A DNA stretch of 64,000 nucleotides. Source: Mugil cephalus (lineage: Eukaryota; Chordata; Actinopteri; Mugiliformes; Mugilidae). The number at the start of each line of letters is the position of its first letter. The stretch's first letter is position 1. Below, piece by piece: positions 35,626 to 48,016 of the stretch. The position numbers and the translations under genes are program-made. The notes below the pieces were generated by a model that was not told the DNA's origin, did no database searches, and saw only the letters and a program-made list of their open reading frames with translations. Location: contig NC_061779.1 of assembly GCF_022458985.1 (NCBI RefSeq), forward strand, positions 12,226,501 to 12,290,500. Direction: 5' to 3'.

Positions 35626-38600
35626 ATGGGGGGGAACGGGAAGACCTTGGTGGTGCTCTTTTTGCTATGCCAAGTCCAGGTGAGTGTTTTTCACTTAAGT
35701 CATATTCTCTGTGTGCTTGTGGAGTCTGTTGTACTCAACTTTATTGCCCACACTTTTGTTGTCTTAGTACAAATCATTATCATTATGCGAATATTTCATT
35801 TTGTTCACCATAATATGTTTTGTGGAGTTCCACAAGGTACTATCACAGGTTGCCTTTTATTTTTAAACATTATTGTCTTACTATATGTATGAAGTGTAAC
35901 TCGTACACAGAATAAAACAAAACAAAAATATTAGTAAAATATGTAGATAGTCTATAAAAATATATGTTTACTTATACATTATACTGTACATGTACATCGC
36001 CAACCAGTGAGGTGAATGACAGATTGACGATCTCATTACAATTTAATGCTCTTCTGGGAAACCTGAATTCTGGCTTTACTTATGTGGATGTTACTTTAAA
36101 ACACGACCGCCATGTGAACCCTGACTGGTTCACAGCTACATAACCCTATTTCATACCAGACTGTGCTTATTTTCTGACAACTTTTCTGACAACCAGCAAT
36201 AAAGTTTTTTTTAGGAGTTTGAATAACATTGTCCAGATCAGACCGAACTAAATAGTGTTTGCTCCCTAAGTGGATCAGTGATTCTCATGACCCCGTCTCC
36301 AGTTGCTTTTCCTTCCTCGGACCACATTTCATAGAAACCACTGCAGACTGGGAATACACCACTAGCCATCACAATTAGTCCCTGATCAAGTCTTTCCACT
36401 TGCCCATTTTTCTCACTTCTAACACATTAACATTGACAAGATGTTGTCACATATGCCCACCCAAGTTGACAGGTGCCATGATAAGAAGATTATTGACGCT
36501 ATTCATTTGACCAGTGATTATGCCTGCTCATAATGTTAGGGCTGATCTGTGTATACTCAGTCTATACTCAACAATACTGCATTTAATGTATCTTTGTAAA
36601 TAATGTATATTATAGTATGCCATAAACTGTTTAACTAATCTTTGTTTCTCAGTGTTTGGTATCTGTAGCCGTTGCTGAGATTCAACCACAAAACGACTTC
36701 CCAAATTCTGAAATCCCAAAAAGAAACGACGTTGAGGTAAAGTCATTTTGTAATCGTTCTTTGCTGATAGGATTACAAATAAATTATATATCTGACTTAA
36801 CATGGTGTCCTGTCCTGGTTCAAATAGAACATGTCAGACAAAGTCTTCCAGCAGGTCCCCGTCATTGAGTTTCCTTTCACATCTGGCAGTTGGAAAAGGA
36901 TGAAGAGGGAATGGGTCATTCCACCCATGAACTTTCCAGAAAATGACCGGGGTCCATACCCTAAGTTGGTGGCGATGGTAGTAGTAGTAGTAGTACACAA
37001 ATTATATCATTTTGAATGTATCTGCATTGACTGAGGCATCCTTCAACTGACAGAATTTAATATTTGTGATTTAGCTTAGGTCCAGCAGTCACAAAATATA
37101 CGCCATAACCTACAAGATCAGTGGACCTGGATCAGATCAGCCACCTGAGGGTGTTTTTACTGTGGATGGAAGATCTGGAGCGCTGTATGTGACCAAGCCA
37201 CTGGACAGGGAGAAAATAAACAAATACACTGTGAGCTGAGACACAACCTGATCTCACTTTTTTACCGTTGATGATAGTGTGTCTTTCTTGAGATTCACCA
37301 TGTGTGCCGTGTGTTACAGCTGTTGGCCCATGCGTTCAAGGAGGGACAGGAGGCCGAAAAGCCGATGCCGCTCATCATCAATGTCGTCGATCAGAATGAC
37401 AACGCACCACAGTTCCCTCCTAACCCTTTCTCCGGCAAAGTGAGCGAAAGTGCTGATGTTGGTGAGCAAAATATTCGACAAACTTTACTTCAGTATGGGT
37501 GAAAGTACTTTTAGTTTAATGCTCTTGTTTCACAGATGACAACATCATGAAGGTAACAGCGAAGGATGAGGATGAACCAGGGTCAAAGAATGCTTTAATT
37601 TGGTACAGAATATTATCTCAGTTCCCTCAAAGACCAGAGAGGGACATGTTTGCCATAAATCCAGTGAGTGGAATGATCAGTCTGCGGTCAACTGGACTGG
37701 ACAGAGAGGTAGTATGGCTATATCATGCAAACACTACTCGTCTTTCCAATTTTTTTCTTCATGTCCATTGTAACCCGCTTTCTTGTGTCAGACAATCCCA
37801 GAATACAAGCTGACTATAGAGGCTGCTGACATGGAGGGGGACGGTCTAACAGCCACCTCTACTGCTGTAATCGTCGTCACTGACAGCAACGATCATGCTC
37901 CACAATTCACCACAACATCTGTGAGTTGAAAATGACCAAAGACAATACAACAGCAGGTGTAATCTGTGAATTCATTGAGCAGAATTTCTTGTTTTTGCCC
38001 AGGCATCGTCATCAGTCCCCGAGAATGAGGTTGGACTGGAGGTTATGAGGCTAATGGTGACTGACGGGGATGAGTTAGGATCTCCAAATGCCAATTCCCA
38101 ATACTCAATAATCAAAGGCAACGAAGGGGGAGTATTCAACATCACCACAGGCTCCAGTAAAATGGATGGAATCATCGTGACAGCCAAGGTTAAGAAATAA
38201 CCTTTTTTTTTACTCTATTGACTCAACATGCAGAGTATATCACATCTTGTTTTTTTGCTCTCTGTCTCTTCCAAGGCGCTGGATTTTGAGCGCATCTCTG
38301 TGTTTATTTTGCTGGTGGTTGCGACAAATGAGGCACCGTTTTCTGTGCCGGTGTCCACATCAACAGCCACAGTCACCGTGAGAGTCTTGGACAAGAACGA
38401 GCCGCCTGTTTTCAGTCCAGCCACGGTTCACGTAAGCGTCACAGAGGACGCCAACATAGGCAGTTTTTTGGTCAGCGTCAAAGCTAAGGACCCGGACATA
38501 GCCAGGAAACAGAGCCTTAGGTGATAAAAACACATAAGTACAAACTGCTTACATGTGGACTCAAGTACAAGATTCAGTTTCTAATCTGGCTGTTTCTCTT

Positions 38601-40394
38601 GCTTTCAGATATAAATTCTACAACGACACTGCCAGGTGGCTGAGCGTTGACAATAGCACAGGATCTGTGAGAGTTAAAAGCAGCATGGACAGAGAATCAC
38701 ACTACGTCAAAGACAGCAAATACACAGTTTTAATTTTGGCTTATGACGATGGTAAACTGACTACTAACTACTACGTTCATTGCGCTAATTTTTCTTAATA
38801 AATGTTTGTACCAGACTCCTCAATTTTTCTCCTTTGATGCCTCCAGATGATATTCCTGCTACAGGCACAGGTACTCTGGTAGTGAATTTGTTGGATGTGA
38901 ATGATCATCGTCCAGTGATCAAACAGAGGAAAGTCAGTCTATGCAACACCAACCCCTCTCCTGCTCTCCTGGATATAGTGGACCTAGATGGGCCCGGTAA
39001 CACTGGTCCGTTTACTATAAAACTTCAAGGAGATCACAAGATCAACTGGACTGTTAGCACCAATTCCACAAGTAAGAGATGTATCCCTAACAGTACACCT
39101 TGCAAGGTTTTGGCATTGTTATATAACTAGAAATGTAATTGGGATGTGCTGGAAGAAGTCAGAATCAAATCAAATTCCCTCTGCATTTTTTCCAGGTAAC
39201 ATAGCAGCCCTGGCCCCCAAACGAGACTTGTCTCCCGGGGACTATAACGTGCTGATGCGCATTTATGACAGTGACATGCTCTACCAAGACAGTACACTAG
39301 ATGTAGATGTGTGCCAGTGTCAAGGGACTGTCTCCTCTTGCTTCATCCCCCATTCGGCCCCTCGTCTACAAGTTTCTTCCCTCGAAACTCCAATACTGGC
39401 AACAATTTTTGGACTTCTGTGTATGTAACCAGATTGTGATACTTTTTTACATAAATAATTCACTAAGATCTGTGGTTAGTCACATATTGTTGTTTCGTTT
39501 ACAGTGCTGGTCCTGTTTCTTCTGTTGTTGCTGAGAAGGAGAACGAAGAATGTGCAGAACGACGTCCCTCTTCTTGAAGATGTACCCAGAGGTGACATCT
39601 TCTGCTACAATGAAGAGGGAGGAGGCGAAGACGACCAGGTAGGAGCTGGATGGGGGAGCGGTGTAATAAGAGCTCACATTGGGCTATAGTAATAATTTAT
39701 GAGACTGTAATCAGACGTGATGCTCTGTGTAACTTGAACTGATTTTAATCTGGACAAATAACTCCAGTGAAGCCGTGACACACACACACACCAGACTTGT
39801 TAATGCACGAGAAATATAAAAGCCGGAGGTACATTTAACTGAAATGGATCTTGGTGTTTAGCAAATGATTGTCTATTTGCTCTTTTTTAAGGAATATGAT
39901 CTCAGCCAGCTGCACAGAGGGCTTGATGACCGTCCTGAAGTCTTCTGCACTGATGTGATTCCTATTGTCCAGACACGCCCATGCTATCGCCTACAAATCG
40001 GGGTCAATGAGGAAGTCGGAAATTTCATCGAGGAAGTGAGTCAAGTTAAAATGCACACACAGTATCAGTCTTATGGTGTGTTTACTGCAAAGTGTCTGTG
40101 CAGAGATTTACACTTCTGTGTGTGTTCTTATTTCCCCTGTAGAACCTGGGCACTGCGGACAGTGACCCCACAGCTCCTCCTTATGACTCTCTGCTGGTGT
40201 TTGATTATGAAGGAACAGGCTCTGATGCCGATTCGCTCAGCTCCATCAACTCCTCTGACTCAGATGAGGTACAGGACTTCCAGAGCCTGACTGAGTGGGG
40301 ACCACGTTTCAGCAGATTGGCTGAGCTGTACACAGAGGGGAAAGAGGAGGAGGACGACACTGACACGCTGCCAGGAAAAACAGAATGGGTCTGA
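35626..40394 (+). CDS. Classical (type I, E-cadherin-like) cadherin, 15 exons, short prosegment
   Basis: Calcium-dependent adhesion receptor linked to catenins. Exons: 35626-35679, 36653-36736, 36828-36977, 37075-37230, 37320-37461, 37536-37708, 37792-37920, 38003-38188, 38276-38520, 38609-38751, 38847-39071, 39196-39420, 39505-39638, 39892-40035, 40143-40394; 2442 bases, 813 aa, phases consistent. A signal peptide (TLVVLFLLC) is followed by only about 55 residues before a furin site RMKR (70-73). The mature start EWVIPP carries the Trp2 strand-swap residue. Five cadherin repeats follow with LDRE, DxNDNAP and DAxD-type calcium motifs, and then a TM helix near 621-645. The tail contains p120-binding [21 protein letters not shown] and beta-catenin-binding [11 protein letters not shown]. 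It is most like CDH1; a fish-specific cdh1 relative (such as cdh27) or the positional counterpart of CDH16 are alternatives. The exon 3 donor (ATG/GTAGTA) is the least certain junction. Confidence 0.9.
36035..36553 (+). mobile_element. Highly decayed Tc1/mariner-type remnant in cadherin intron 1
   Basis: Two islands match the copy at 8061-8543 and the same family. CTTCTGGGAAACCTG...TTATGTGGATGTTACTTT lies at about 36051-36097, and a right end TCATAATGTTAGGGCTGATCTGTGTA lies at about 36528-36553. The sequence between is eroded beyond translation. The left boundary is approximate. Confidence 0.55.
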
Positions 40395-40708
40395 CATGCC
40401 CCTACTTATTTATAGATCATCTAAATTTTTGTCCATCTGCCCAAGATGCTGCTGCGTTGACCTCTTTTCAGCCTTTCCAGATTTTTGCTTTTACATGTGC
40501 TTGCTGCTGTGATGATCAATGGCCTGTTACTCAAATAGTTGTTTTATTCTGTAATGTGCAAATTTTTCAGTCATATATGTAACTTGGATTCTAAATGTTG
40601 TACTTTTGAAAATAATTTAAGGATGTAAAAGATGTCTGGGGATGGAATTTACCACGAAAAAAAAATCCAAATTAAAAGAAAATTGTTAAAAGCTGCAATA
40701 TCATGCAT

Positions 40709-40714
40709 AATAAA
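40709..40714 (+). terminator. Cadherin poly(A) signal
   Basis: AATAAA 315 bases after the stop at 40394, in GCATAATAAAGG, followed by a T-rich stretch. Confidence 0.65.
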
Positions 40715-40719
40715 GGTGA

Positions 40720-41600
40720 TTTTATATGACAAATATCAAATACAGATCCACGGTGCGTATCATTCAAATACTTATCTCATATATGTGACCTTTCCTGTAT
40801 AATATTTGACCCTATGTTTGCGTACCGTATCTATGATATGATTTTGGTTTACCCTGTAGCCTCTTTCATGACAGCATGAAATAACAATAAGAGTTACAAA
40901 AAAAAAAAAAGATACAGAATTATGACACTTTTTACTATTAGTAAAAATCCCAGATTAATGTTTTAAAAAAACGTTCTTTCATCAACATGCAACCTGTGGT
41001 GTTCCTCAAGGCTTCAACGTAGGTCCTCATGTTTTTAAACTTATGCTCATACTGTATGTAAATATAATACGTAAATATGTATATTTATTGTACAAACTGT
41101 ATTGTGGTACTTGTATTATGGATGTGAGGATATGAGTATGGAATATCAGTGTTATTTGTCAGAGTGAATTAGGAGACAGAGTTTAATCCTAAAATTGCCG
41201 TCGTTTGTAAAAGTCGTTTTGCTGCCACAGTAAACCCTGCCCTCATACTGATAAGCTCTTTAGTCATAGCCAGTGATCCACCTGAGTCACTTCCTTAAGA
41301 GTGACCTTTAGTTGGTCATTATCTTCCAACTCAAGTGAACTTTGACTCGAGCAAGTGTACCGTACTAAGGAGCAACAGCAACAATGAGAAAAACTGTTTA
41401 ATGTTTCTGATTTCTTGCCTTCTTCCTCAACTGGATGATATTTTCTGTGAATATGGATAAATAAGTTATAGTCTTACAACATCTGGGGCAAGGTAAGCCA
41501 TCATAAAGTGAAAATCTGGAGTAAAATCTCAGTTTAATGTGTTTATATTTCCTTATTTGTGTTGGGCACGGTTAAACCTCCAATCTGTTAATTTTTTTCT
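40720..41600. other. Intergenic/5' UTR sequence before the tmem253-like gene
   Basis: AT-rich and without a supportable coding exon. An acceptor (TTCTACAACAG) ends at 41610, directly before the next start codon, so a non-coding exon of that gene probably lies here, perhaps near 41340-41500. Confidence 0.45.
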
Positions 41601-41610
41601 TCTACAACAG

Positions 41611-42791
41611 ATGAGGCAGAACATGTTTCAGGAGGGACTGTACCATGTGTTTTTTAAGGAGACACCCTCAGCTCACACACAGACCCAGGTTACCAATAAT
41701 GTGGAGCTAAACAATGCCAGGATTCATCGTTGGTTTGGGAGTGTGGTTAACACGAGGCTTTTAGTCGCTGGGGTGCGATGCCATGTTATTAATCTTGTCG
41801 CAGTGAATGATTTCCATAGTTTTGTTTGGTCACTTGCTTTATAGTTTGCATTTCCCCACAGGTGGTCCAAGTCCTCTGTGCCATAGCTTGCATACTAAGC
41901 ACAGTGACCTATGCCTGTGTGAACTACAACTGCTCTGCCTCCATGACAACACCAGTATACTCAAGCTTGTTTGTGAGTCCATACCTGGTTTAGGTGACAT
42001 ACAGTCTTTTTATTTCTAGCAGAGGGTCAAATACTAGGTCGTAACTGTTTGTGTTGCTACAGTATGTGGCCGTCGGGTGTCTGGCAATGGAGGTTCAGAG
42101 GAAAGCCAATAAACTGAAAGTAAGCAGGTTGTTTAATGTTTTTTTATGACTTCTTTTTGTTGATATAGTGAACAGCATTACTTCATTTGTTTCTACAACA
42201 AACAGATCATCATGCTGATGGCTTCAAACGTCTTTTGTCTACTGTTCGGATTCTCCGCTCTGCTGGCTAATAGTCTCACATCTGCACACCCTGCTGAACT
42301 TAAGACGTACCAACAGGTAGTCCCAGAAATATATTTTTACATTTTTTCAGCTAAATATTAAATCAAAATTGCTTCACTTCTTTCCCCACCTGCCCTCTTC
42401 TTCTCCTCACCAGCGTGCTGGCTCATATGTTGCAAATGCAAGCTCCATAACATTCACTGTTCAGTGCTTTCTGGCATCAGTCTACATATTTTTCTTGTCC
42501 TGGAGAGGCCTGCACCGCTACAGTTCTCCACAAATTCAGGTCTACAGCCGCCTCTCACAGGTAAATATATCCAGGGGATGTTCATCAGTAACGTGAGTAA
42601 TTTGGGCGTTTCCATTTAAAAAACAAAATGCTGATTCAGGTTAGTGTTATGGGTAGTATTTCCATCAAAGAAATTCAGATACACTACATATCAGCGGATT
42701 ATTGGATTAAATATGGTCTGCACGATTTCCTTTACAGGATCCTGATGACACCAATGGGCCTCTACTGGAACAAATGGAATTTGACTTGTGA
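41611..42791 (+). CDS. TMEM253-like four-transmembrane protein (6 coding exons)
   Basis: Exons 41611-41772, 41862-41972, 42063-42119, 42206-42316, 42414-42560 and 42738-42791 are all phase 0 at every junction and total 642 bases, 213 aa. The start ATG is the first base after a splice acceptor. Four hydrophobic segments lie at about residues 50-73, 85-103, 111-134 and 158-179. The N-terminal (54 aa) and C-terminal (about 30 aa) tails are hydrophilic. The pattern ACVNYNC...LAMEVQRKANKLKIIMLM...NVFCLLFGF lines up with human TMEM253 (ACLNSDC...VTLELRRAPRLWKVRAMM...NTFNLILGF), so I assign it to that poorly characterised family. A distant MS4A/TMEM176-type relation is possible. Function is unknown. 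It is probably a membrane protein of the secretory or plasma membrane system. Confidence 0.82.
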
Positions 42792-44490
42792 AAGAAATCG
42801 ATTTCCTTTTTGTCTGTATATATATATTTACTGGACTGCCTGTGTCAAATCACCTTAAGAACTCACTCTTCTCTGGGACTCTCCACAATGTTCTAGATTC
42901 ACTTTGCACATCACGTGTAAACTTAGTTACCGTCAAACATGGACTGTTTTGTTGGATGAGGAAATCGCATCATGCCACCCGACCGACCACTCAGTATCAC
43001 TTCTCCTTGGGGATTTTGTGAACCTGAAAGTCACTTACACAAATAAGCGCATCAGCAAAAGCTCAAAAAAAAAAAAAAAAAACTCAATATCATATAATGC
43101 TTGTTAAGGTGTAAACTGCCATTTGCCAATACGGTTTATCTGTGCTTTGATTTAAAGTTGTTATATATAGGAAAGTTGACACTATAATTAATTGTTAGTA
43201 AACCTATGTCTGTGTGGATTTACTGATGAACTGAATCTGATTTTTAACCGACTTTGTCATGTAAAGTTGTTGTCATGTTTTTTTTTATTCTCTTCATTTT
43301 CTTAGATGTGTTCTCTGCAATGGACACAAGAGGGCAGCATTACCAGACATTTTCATGTTATGGTCCATTCTGATACACAAATCCACTCACACAGTGTAAA
43401 AATTGTATTACACAAAAAGGTTGGAGTACAACCTTTTTTTTTGTCTCTCCAGACGTTGACTTTTTCTCCGGCCATGAATATTGACCTATTGAATGTAAAA
43501 TACATATTATCTGGTGTTAACAATAACTGGGTGTTAATACATGTTCTTGTTCAGAGGGCTTTCTGTTTTTTTCTTTCTGTTTACGCTTCTACGAGCAGAT
43601 CATTTCAGCTGTGACTCAAACTGTTCTCCACAGACACATCTAACAGCACACAGAGTACAGACATAGTGAAGGGTGTGGTGTGTTTGAGCGCTTCAGTGAT
43701 GGAGGATTTCATTAGGAATATAAAGCAAGGTCATACACCCACTCCTCCAGCAAGCACTCACACACACGCTGACACGAAAAAGAGAAAAAAAATAAAAAAA
43801 ATCACAGTGCAGCTACTTTCTCACGGCATGTCTGGCTAACCGCTTCCAGCTGTTGCCTGGTTGGGAGAGCTGCTATGGGAACACACCGAGTACAAAGAGT
43901 AACATGGGATTAATTAGTAAACGGACACAGAGCCCCGTACAAACGAAAAGCAGGATGATGAGGCTGGCTGTCCTCAAAGAAACAGATTCTTTCGGTAGAA
44001 ACCGCATACAAGCAGAAAGGATCCCAACTACTGTACTAGTGTTCACAGTAAGAGTGTACATGTTGCCAGAAGCCTGCATCTCGCGCCAGCATTTACACAA
44101 AGAAGGAATTTTTAGTGAGATCTGAGTTAACAGCGAAACCAATGTGACAAACTGCCAAACCAATTAAAAATGGTTTAAATCCATTTCATCTCTGCTGAGT
44201 AACATGTTTTGTTTTTGGAGCACGTCTTCCCTTTGACTTCGCAGGAAATCCTCTCAGAAGGCCAGGCAAGAGGAGGAGGGAAGTGAGCGAAGCCTGGATG
44301 TGATGACAAGAGAGTGAGTGTGTGAGGAGGAGCGGAAAGGGCGACTACATGTTGGGACTCCCTTTGATAAGTCTTGACTGATATCCTGACATTTCAGCTG
44401 AAGGGCCCGGAGGGATCTGATCTGAGCCACTTGGGCGAACGGCCGAATGGAAACGACGGAAAATAAAGACAAAGGCATTATCTTGAGAAC
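42792..44490. other. 3' UTR and intergenic sequence between convergent genes
   Basis: 3' UTR of the tmem253-like gene grading into intergenic DNA, with an A19 run at about 43064-43082. No further gene is seen. I could not pick a clear poly(A) hexamer for the tmem253-like gene. Confidence 0.45.
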
Positions 44491-47400
44491 ATTCATCAAT
44501 AATTTATTTTCTTACTCTCAAGAATCACCTCATCTTGAAAATTCATCATCAATTTCCAACAACACAGTTTTGAAAAATGTAAAGTTACTATACAAATTCT
44601 TAATAGAAAAAAAAAGAATAAATTAACTGTGGAATTCAGGTTTGTTTTTTTTTTTAAATCGATTCCACATTTTTTTTTCTACATCACCTTTAATGTATTG
44701 TTACAACAGAACTGATAAAGTCGAGTTACATGCTCTATTGTCTGGTAGAGGAAGTGTTCTACTATTAAACTGTCTGTTAAAATAAGCTTCATTTTGCACA
44801 TCTGGTATTGAATCTATTGATAACAATGAAGAGGTGTCTAGATCCTACGTGACAAAGCAGTAACTGGTCATTTTGTAGCACCTGAAAGGGTTGTTACAAT
44901 GTCAGAACTTATAAGGAAACAATACTGGTTCATATAAAATGGAACATTGTTAAAACAATGAATGTGAATGTTAAAAACCCCACAAAACCTAACAGTGCCC
45001 CTCCGTACATACAGGTAAAGACTGATAAAATAGTTAGTTTGCTTCTCTTGGGATTATTACAAAAACCTCATGGAGCACAGAAAATATGTTGCGCTTGGAA
45101 TTACGGAGGAGAGGGATGTCACACGTCTTTACAAAGGGCTCAGAGGTTACCACAAGGTCCAAATGGTACTTTTTGGGTGCTGGACAAAACGATGTAGAAA
45201 AAACATGCTAATGCTAGCATGGAGTGTTAGGAGTTTCATATTTTCATGTCTTAGTGGATCTGCGGGGCATGCATTGGATCGTGTGCGATGGTTCCAGTCC
45301 TGATTTATTAAATTCGACCTAACATGGGAGAACAGCTCTCGGAGAACCAGCCATGCAGGGAGCGGCCTCAACCTTCTAACTAAAATAGTGTAGAAAGTGG
45401 GAAATTACAAAAACTGACGTCACTTCTGCGTATTAAAGGAAACACAACGCTGTGAAGGACGGGAGAAAAGACGTACCACGGCACAGTTCACCTGTCGTCC
45501 ACTCTGCATGGTGACACTGAGATTTACAGTTTGTCATAATTTGGGTAAAATTAACAGAGATGAGCGTTCAAGGAACGTCTAACTTTACTTCCTTCTTACA
45601 AAACCTGGTGTGCTTTTCTAACCCTGTTCTGAAAATCTGATTGTTGATTGGGATGTGTGAGAAACAGTTTATTTCTCTCATCTCTGGCTTTATCTTCTCT
45701 TTTGCCCTGACAGTTTAGCATCCTCAACCTGAAATCCACACTATATACTAAGAAAGAGATTCTCTTGTTTAACACTTTCTGGTTACACTGCTGGTCCAGC
45801 CCTCAATGACACTGTTAATGTTGTGCTTTCTGACCACACTATGCTTTAATGAATCCAATTCCACCTGATGCCAAATTAAGGATACATTTGCTGAGAGTCT
45901 TATTTCATATTTCATATAGTGGCGGTGGGAAGTTGAAAGCATACAGATGATCTTCAAACTGTTTCAGTACTAAAATTACAGTACAAGTATAAAGCACCGA
46001 CACGTCTTGAGCTGATAATTCGAAAGGATTGCTCCTGTCACGATTAAAAGATGAAGATGTAAAAACACAGCGCTATTCAGGAACAGACAGACACAGAGCA
46101 CGGTGAGAACCAGTATCGAGCCGAGGAGAAGGAGGGGAAGAGAGGCTGGAAATAAAAACCATTGCAGAAGTTTGTCACTGACATGCTCCGCTGACAGACG
46201 CCCAAAGCTAAAAAATCTTTTACTTTCAGGGGTTAAAATGTGAAAAGCTGGAAACAGAAAATCTTCAAGGTAACGCTGCACCCAAAATAAAATATTGCAG
46301 TAACTTGACCCCCCCCCAAATAATCCTTCGCCCGAGCACTGATGACAATCCACCAAATAAACGCAGAGATGACGCAGAAATATCCAAAGACATTAAATAA
46401 TATGAAAGATGAAGTCACGGAAGAAAGCATAGATTTATGCCAAATCCAAAAACCACAACTTCAAAATCTCCTTATGATGCACTAATGATCCTTTACTCCA
46501 GAGATCACATGGGGGGAAAAAAAGCCTGCTTCAGTTCACCGACAATTCAAACCAGTTCATAGACTTATATGATGTTTGTTATTGCTATAGTCCTATTCCA
46601 GATAGTGTCCAAGAAACCATCCTAATGCCATCACTGTGAATTTGTTCAAATACAGTTGAGTCGACAGTCATTTTTCTGCAGAGGGATCTGCTCAGGGACT
46701 CGGTCAGTCCAGCAGTTGTCTTTGGTTGTGGGTTAAACTGAAGTTAACCCACATACTCTTTGTGAATTTAGAATGTTTAACTTCTCTATTTCATAATGTG
46801 CAGGGGGAAATAAGGAGAAAAGATGAACATTAATGGGTAGAGTGAAATGCAACAAAGTTCATTTGGGCCTAGAGATGTGTTTTAAACTGGTGGCTCAAAT
46901 CCAGCAGGTATCTTCTGATCGGGTGGCAGTGCACTGACTTAAAGGTCGGGAAACCAAAGGTGAGATATGAAACCTGGAATGGCCGATGTCCGTTTTGTTG
47001 AGTTGATATTCTTCTGTGCTCTCTCTTTTTCCCCATCGCTCGTTTCCCCTTGCCCGTTGCTTGTGTGTTGTAGAAGGTTAGTAAAGAAAGGGGTCTGTGG
47101 TGCTGTAGGGCAAACAGTTCAACAGCTGAGGTGGCAATTCTCAGTCTGTCCTGTGAAACCAGCCCTTATCAGAGCCCAGCAAGTGTGTCCCTGTCCAGCT
47201 GAGCTGTGATAAGACAGGGCAGAATAAAGAGGTTGTGAGATTTTGGGGACGGGGGAGGAGGGGGGGGCTCATGTCCAGTCCAGTCAGGGCAGGGTTTTCG
47301 TAGGGGCTTTAAGGATGAGGTTGTTGGTTGTTGATGGGTAGTAGTGAGGGACAGTGTAGAGGCAGTAGGACAGGGCAATGGGACTTTTCCAGGCCCAATA

Positions 47401-48016
47401 GGAAGGTCTCAGACCAGTGTTCCAGGTTTGGCCTTGTCTTGTCCGTACCACTGCACATCAGCCAGCTCTGAACACAAGGGGCTGCTGAGAAAACAGCTGT
47501 CACTGAAAGACCTGCAGAGGAAGACACACCTGAGTCAGACTGACTGCAGAACAGCATTCGTTTAAACGATAAAAAAAATCAAAACTTCATCGAAACATTT
47601 TCGTTTATTTAAAATTGTTCTGTAACAGCACATGGTTAAGTGTTTTCATTAGTAAACCGCGTAGGGAGCGAGCCACAGTGACGCATCACAGCAGAGCACA
47701 TGCAAAGATCTGATACAGCCAGAGAAAAGTATATGACACACATACCTCCAGCACCAAAGAGCGAGGATTAAGAAACGAACCGTCCCATTGTCTGCCCCCC
47801 ATTGTTAATGATTAAACAAATATCCTATAAGCTCATAGTATATTTAGCGTAGTGTTTTGAATTCCTATGACCAAACTAAGAGTGAATCTATAACAAGATA
47901 TGCGTTTACTTAAAGACTGATTTTCTTGCAAATTCCGCTTATGCTGCTACTGTGTTTTCTCAACACTACTCTCTAGGTTTATATCATAGGGGAGGCCGAG
48001 ACCACAGACGGTACCT
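44491..48016 (-). other. Probable frmd4a 3' UTR and downstream sequence
   Basis: On the minus strand this follows the frmd4a stop codon. AATAAA hexamers occur (as TTTATT on the plus strand) at 47604-47609, near 45666 and near 44503. The 3' UTR could therefore be about 0.4 kb or up to 3.5 kb, and long 3' UTRs are usual for FRMD4A. Nothing else is coding here as far as I can see. Confidence 0.45.
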
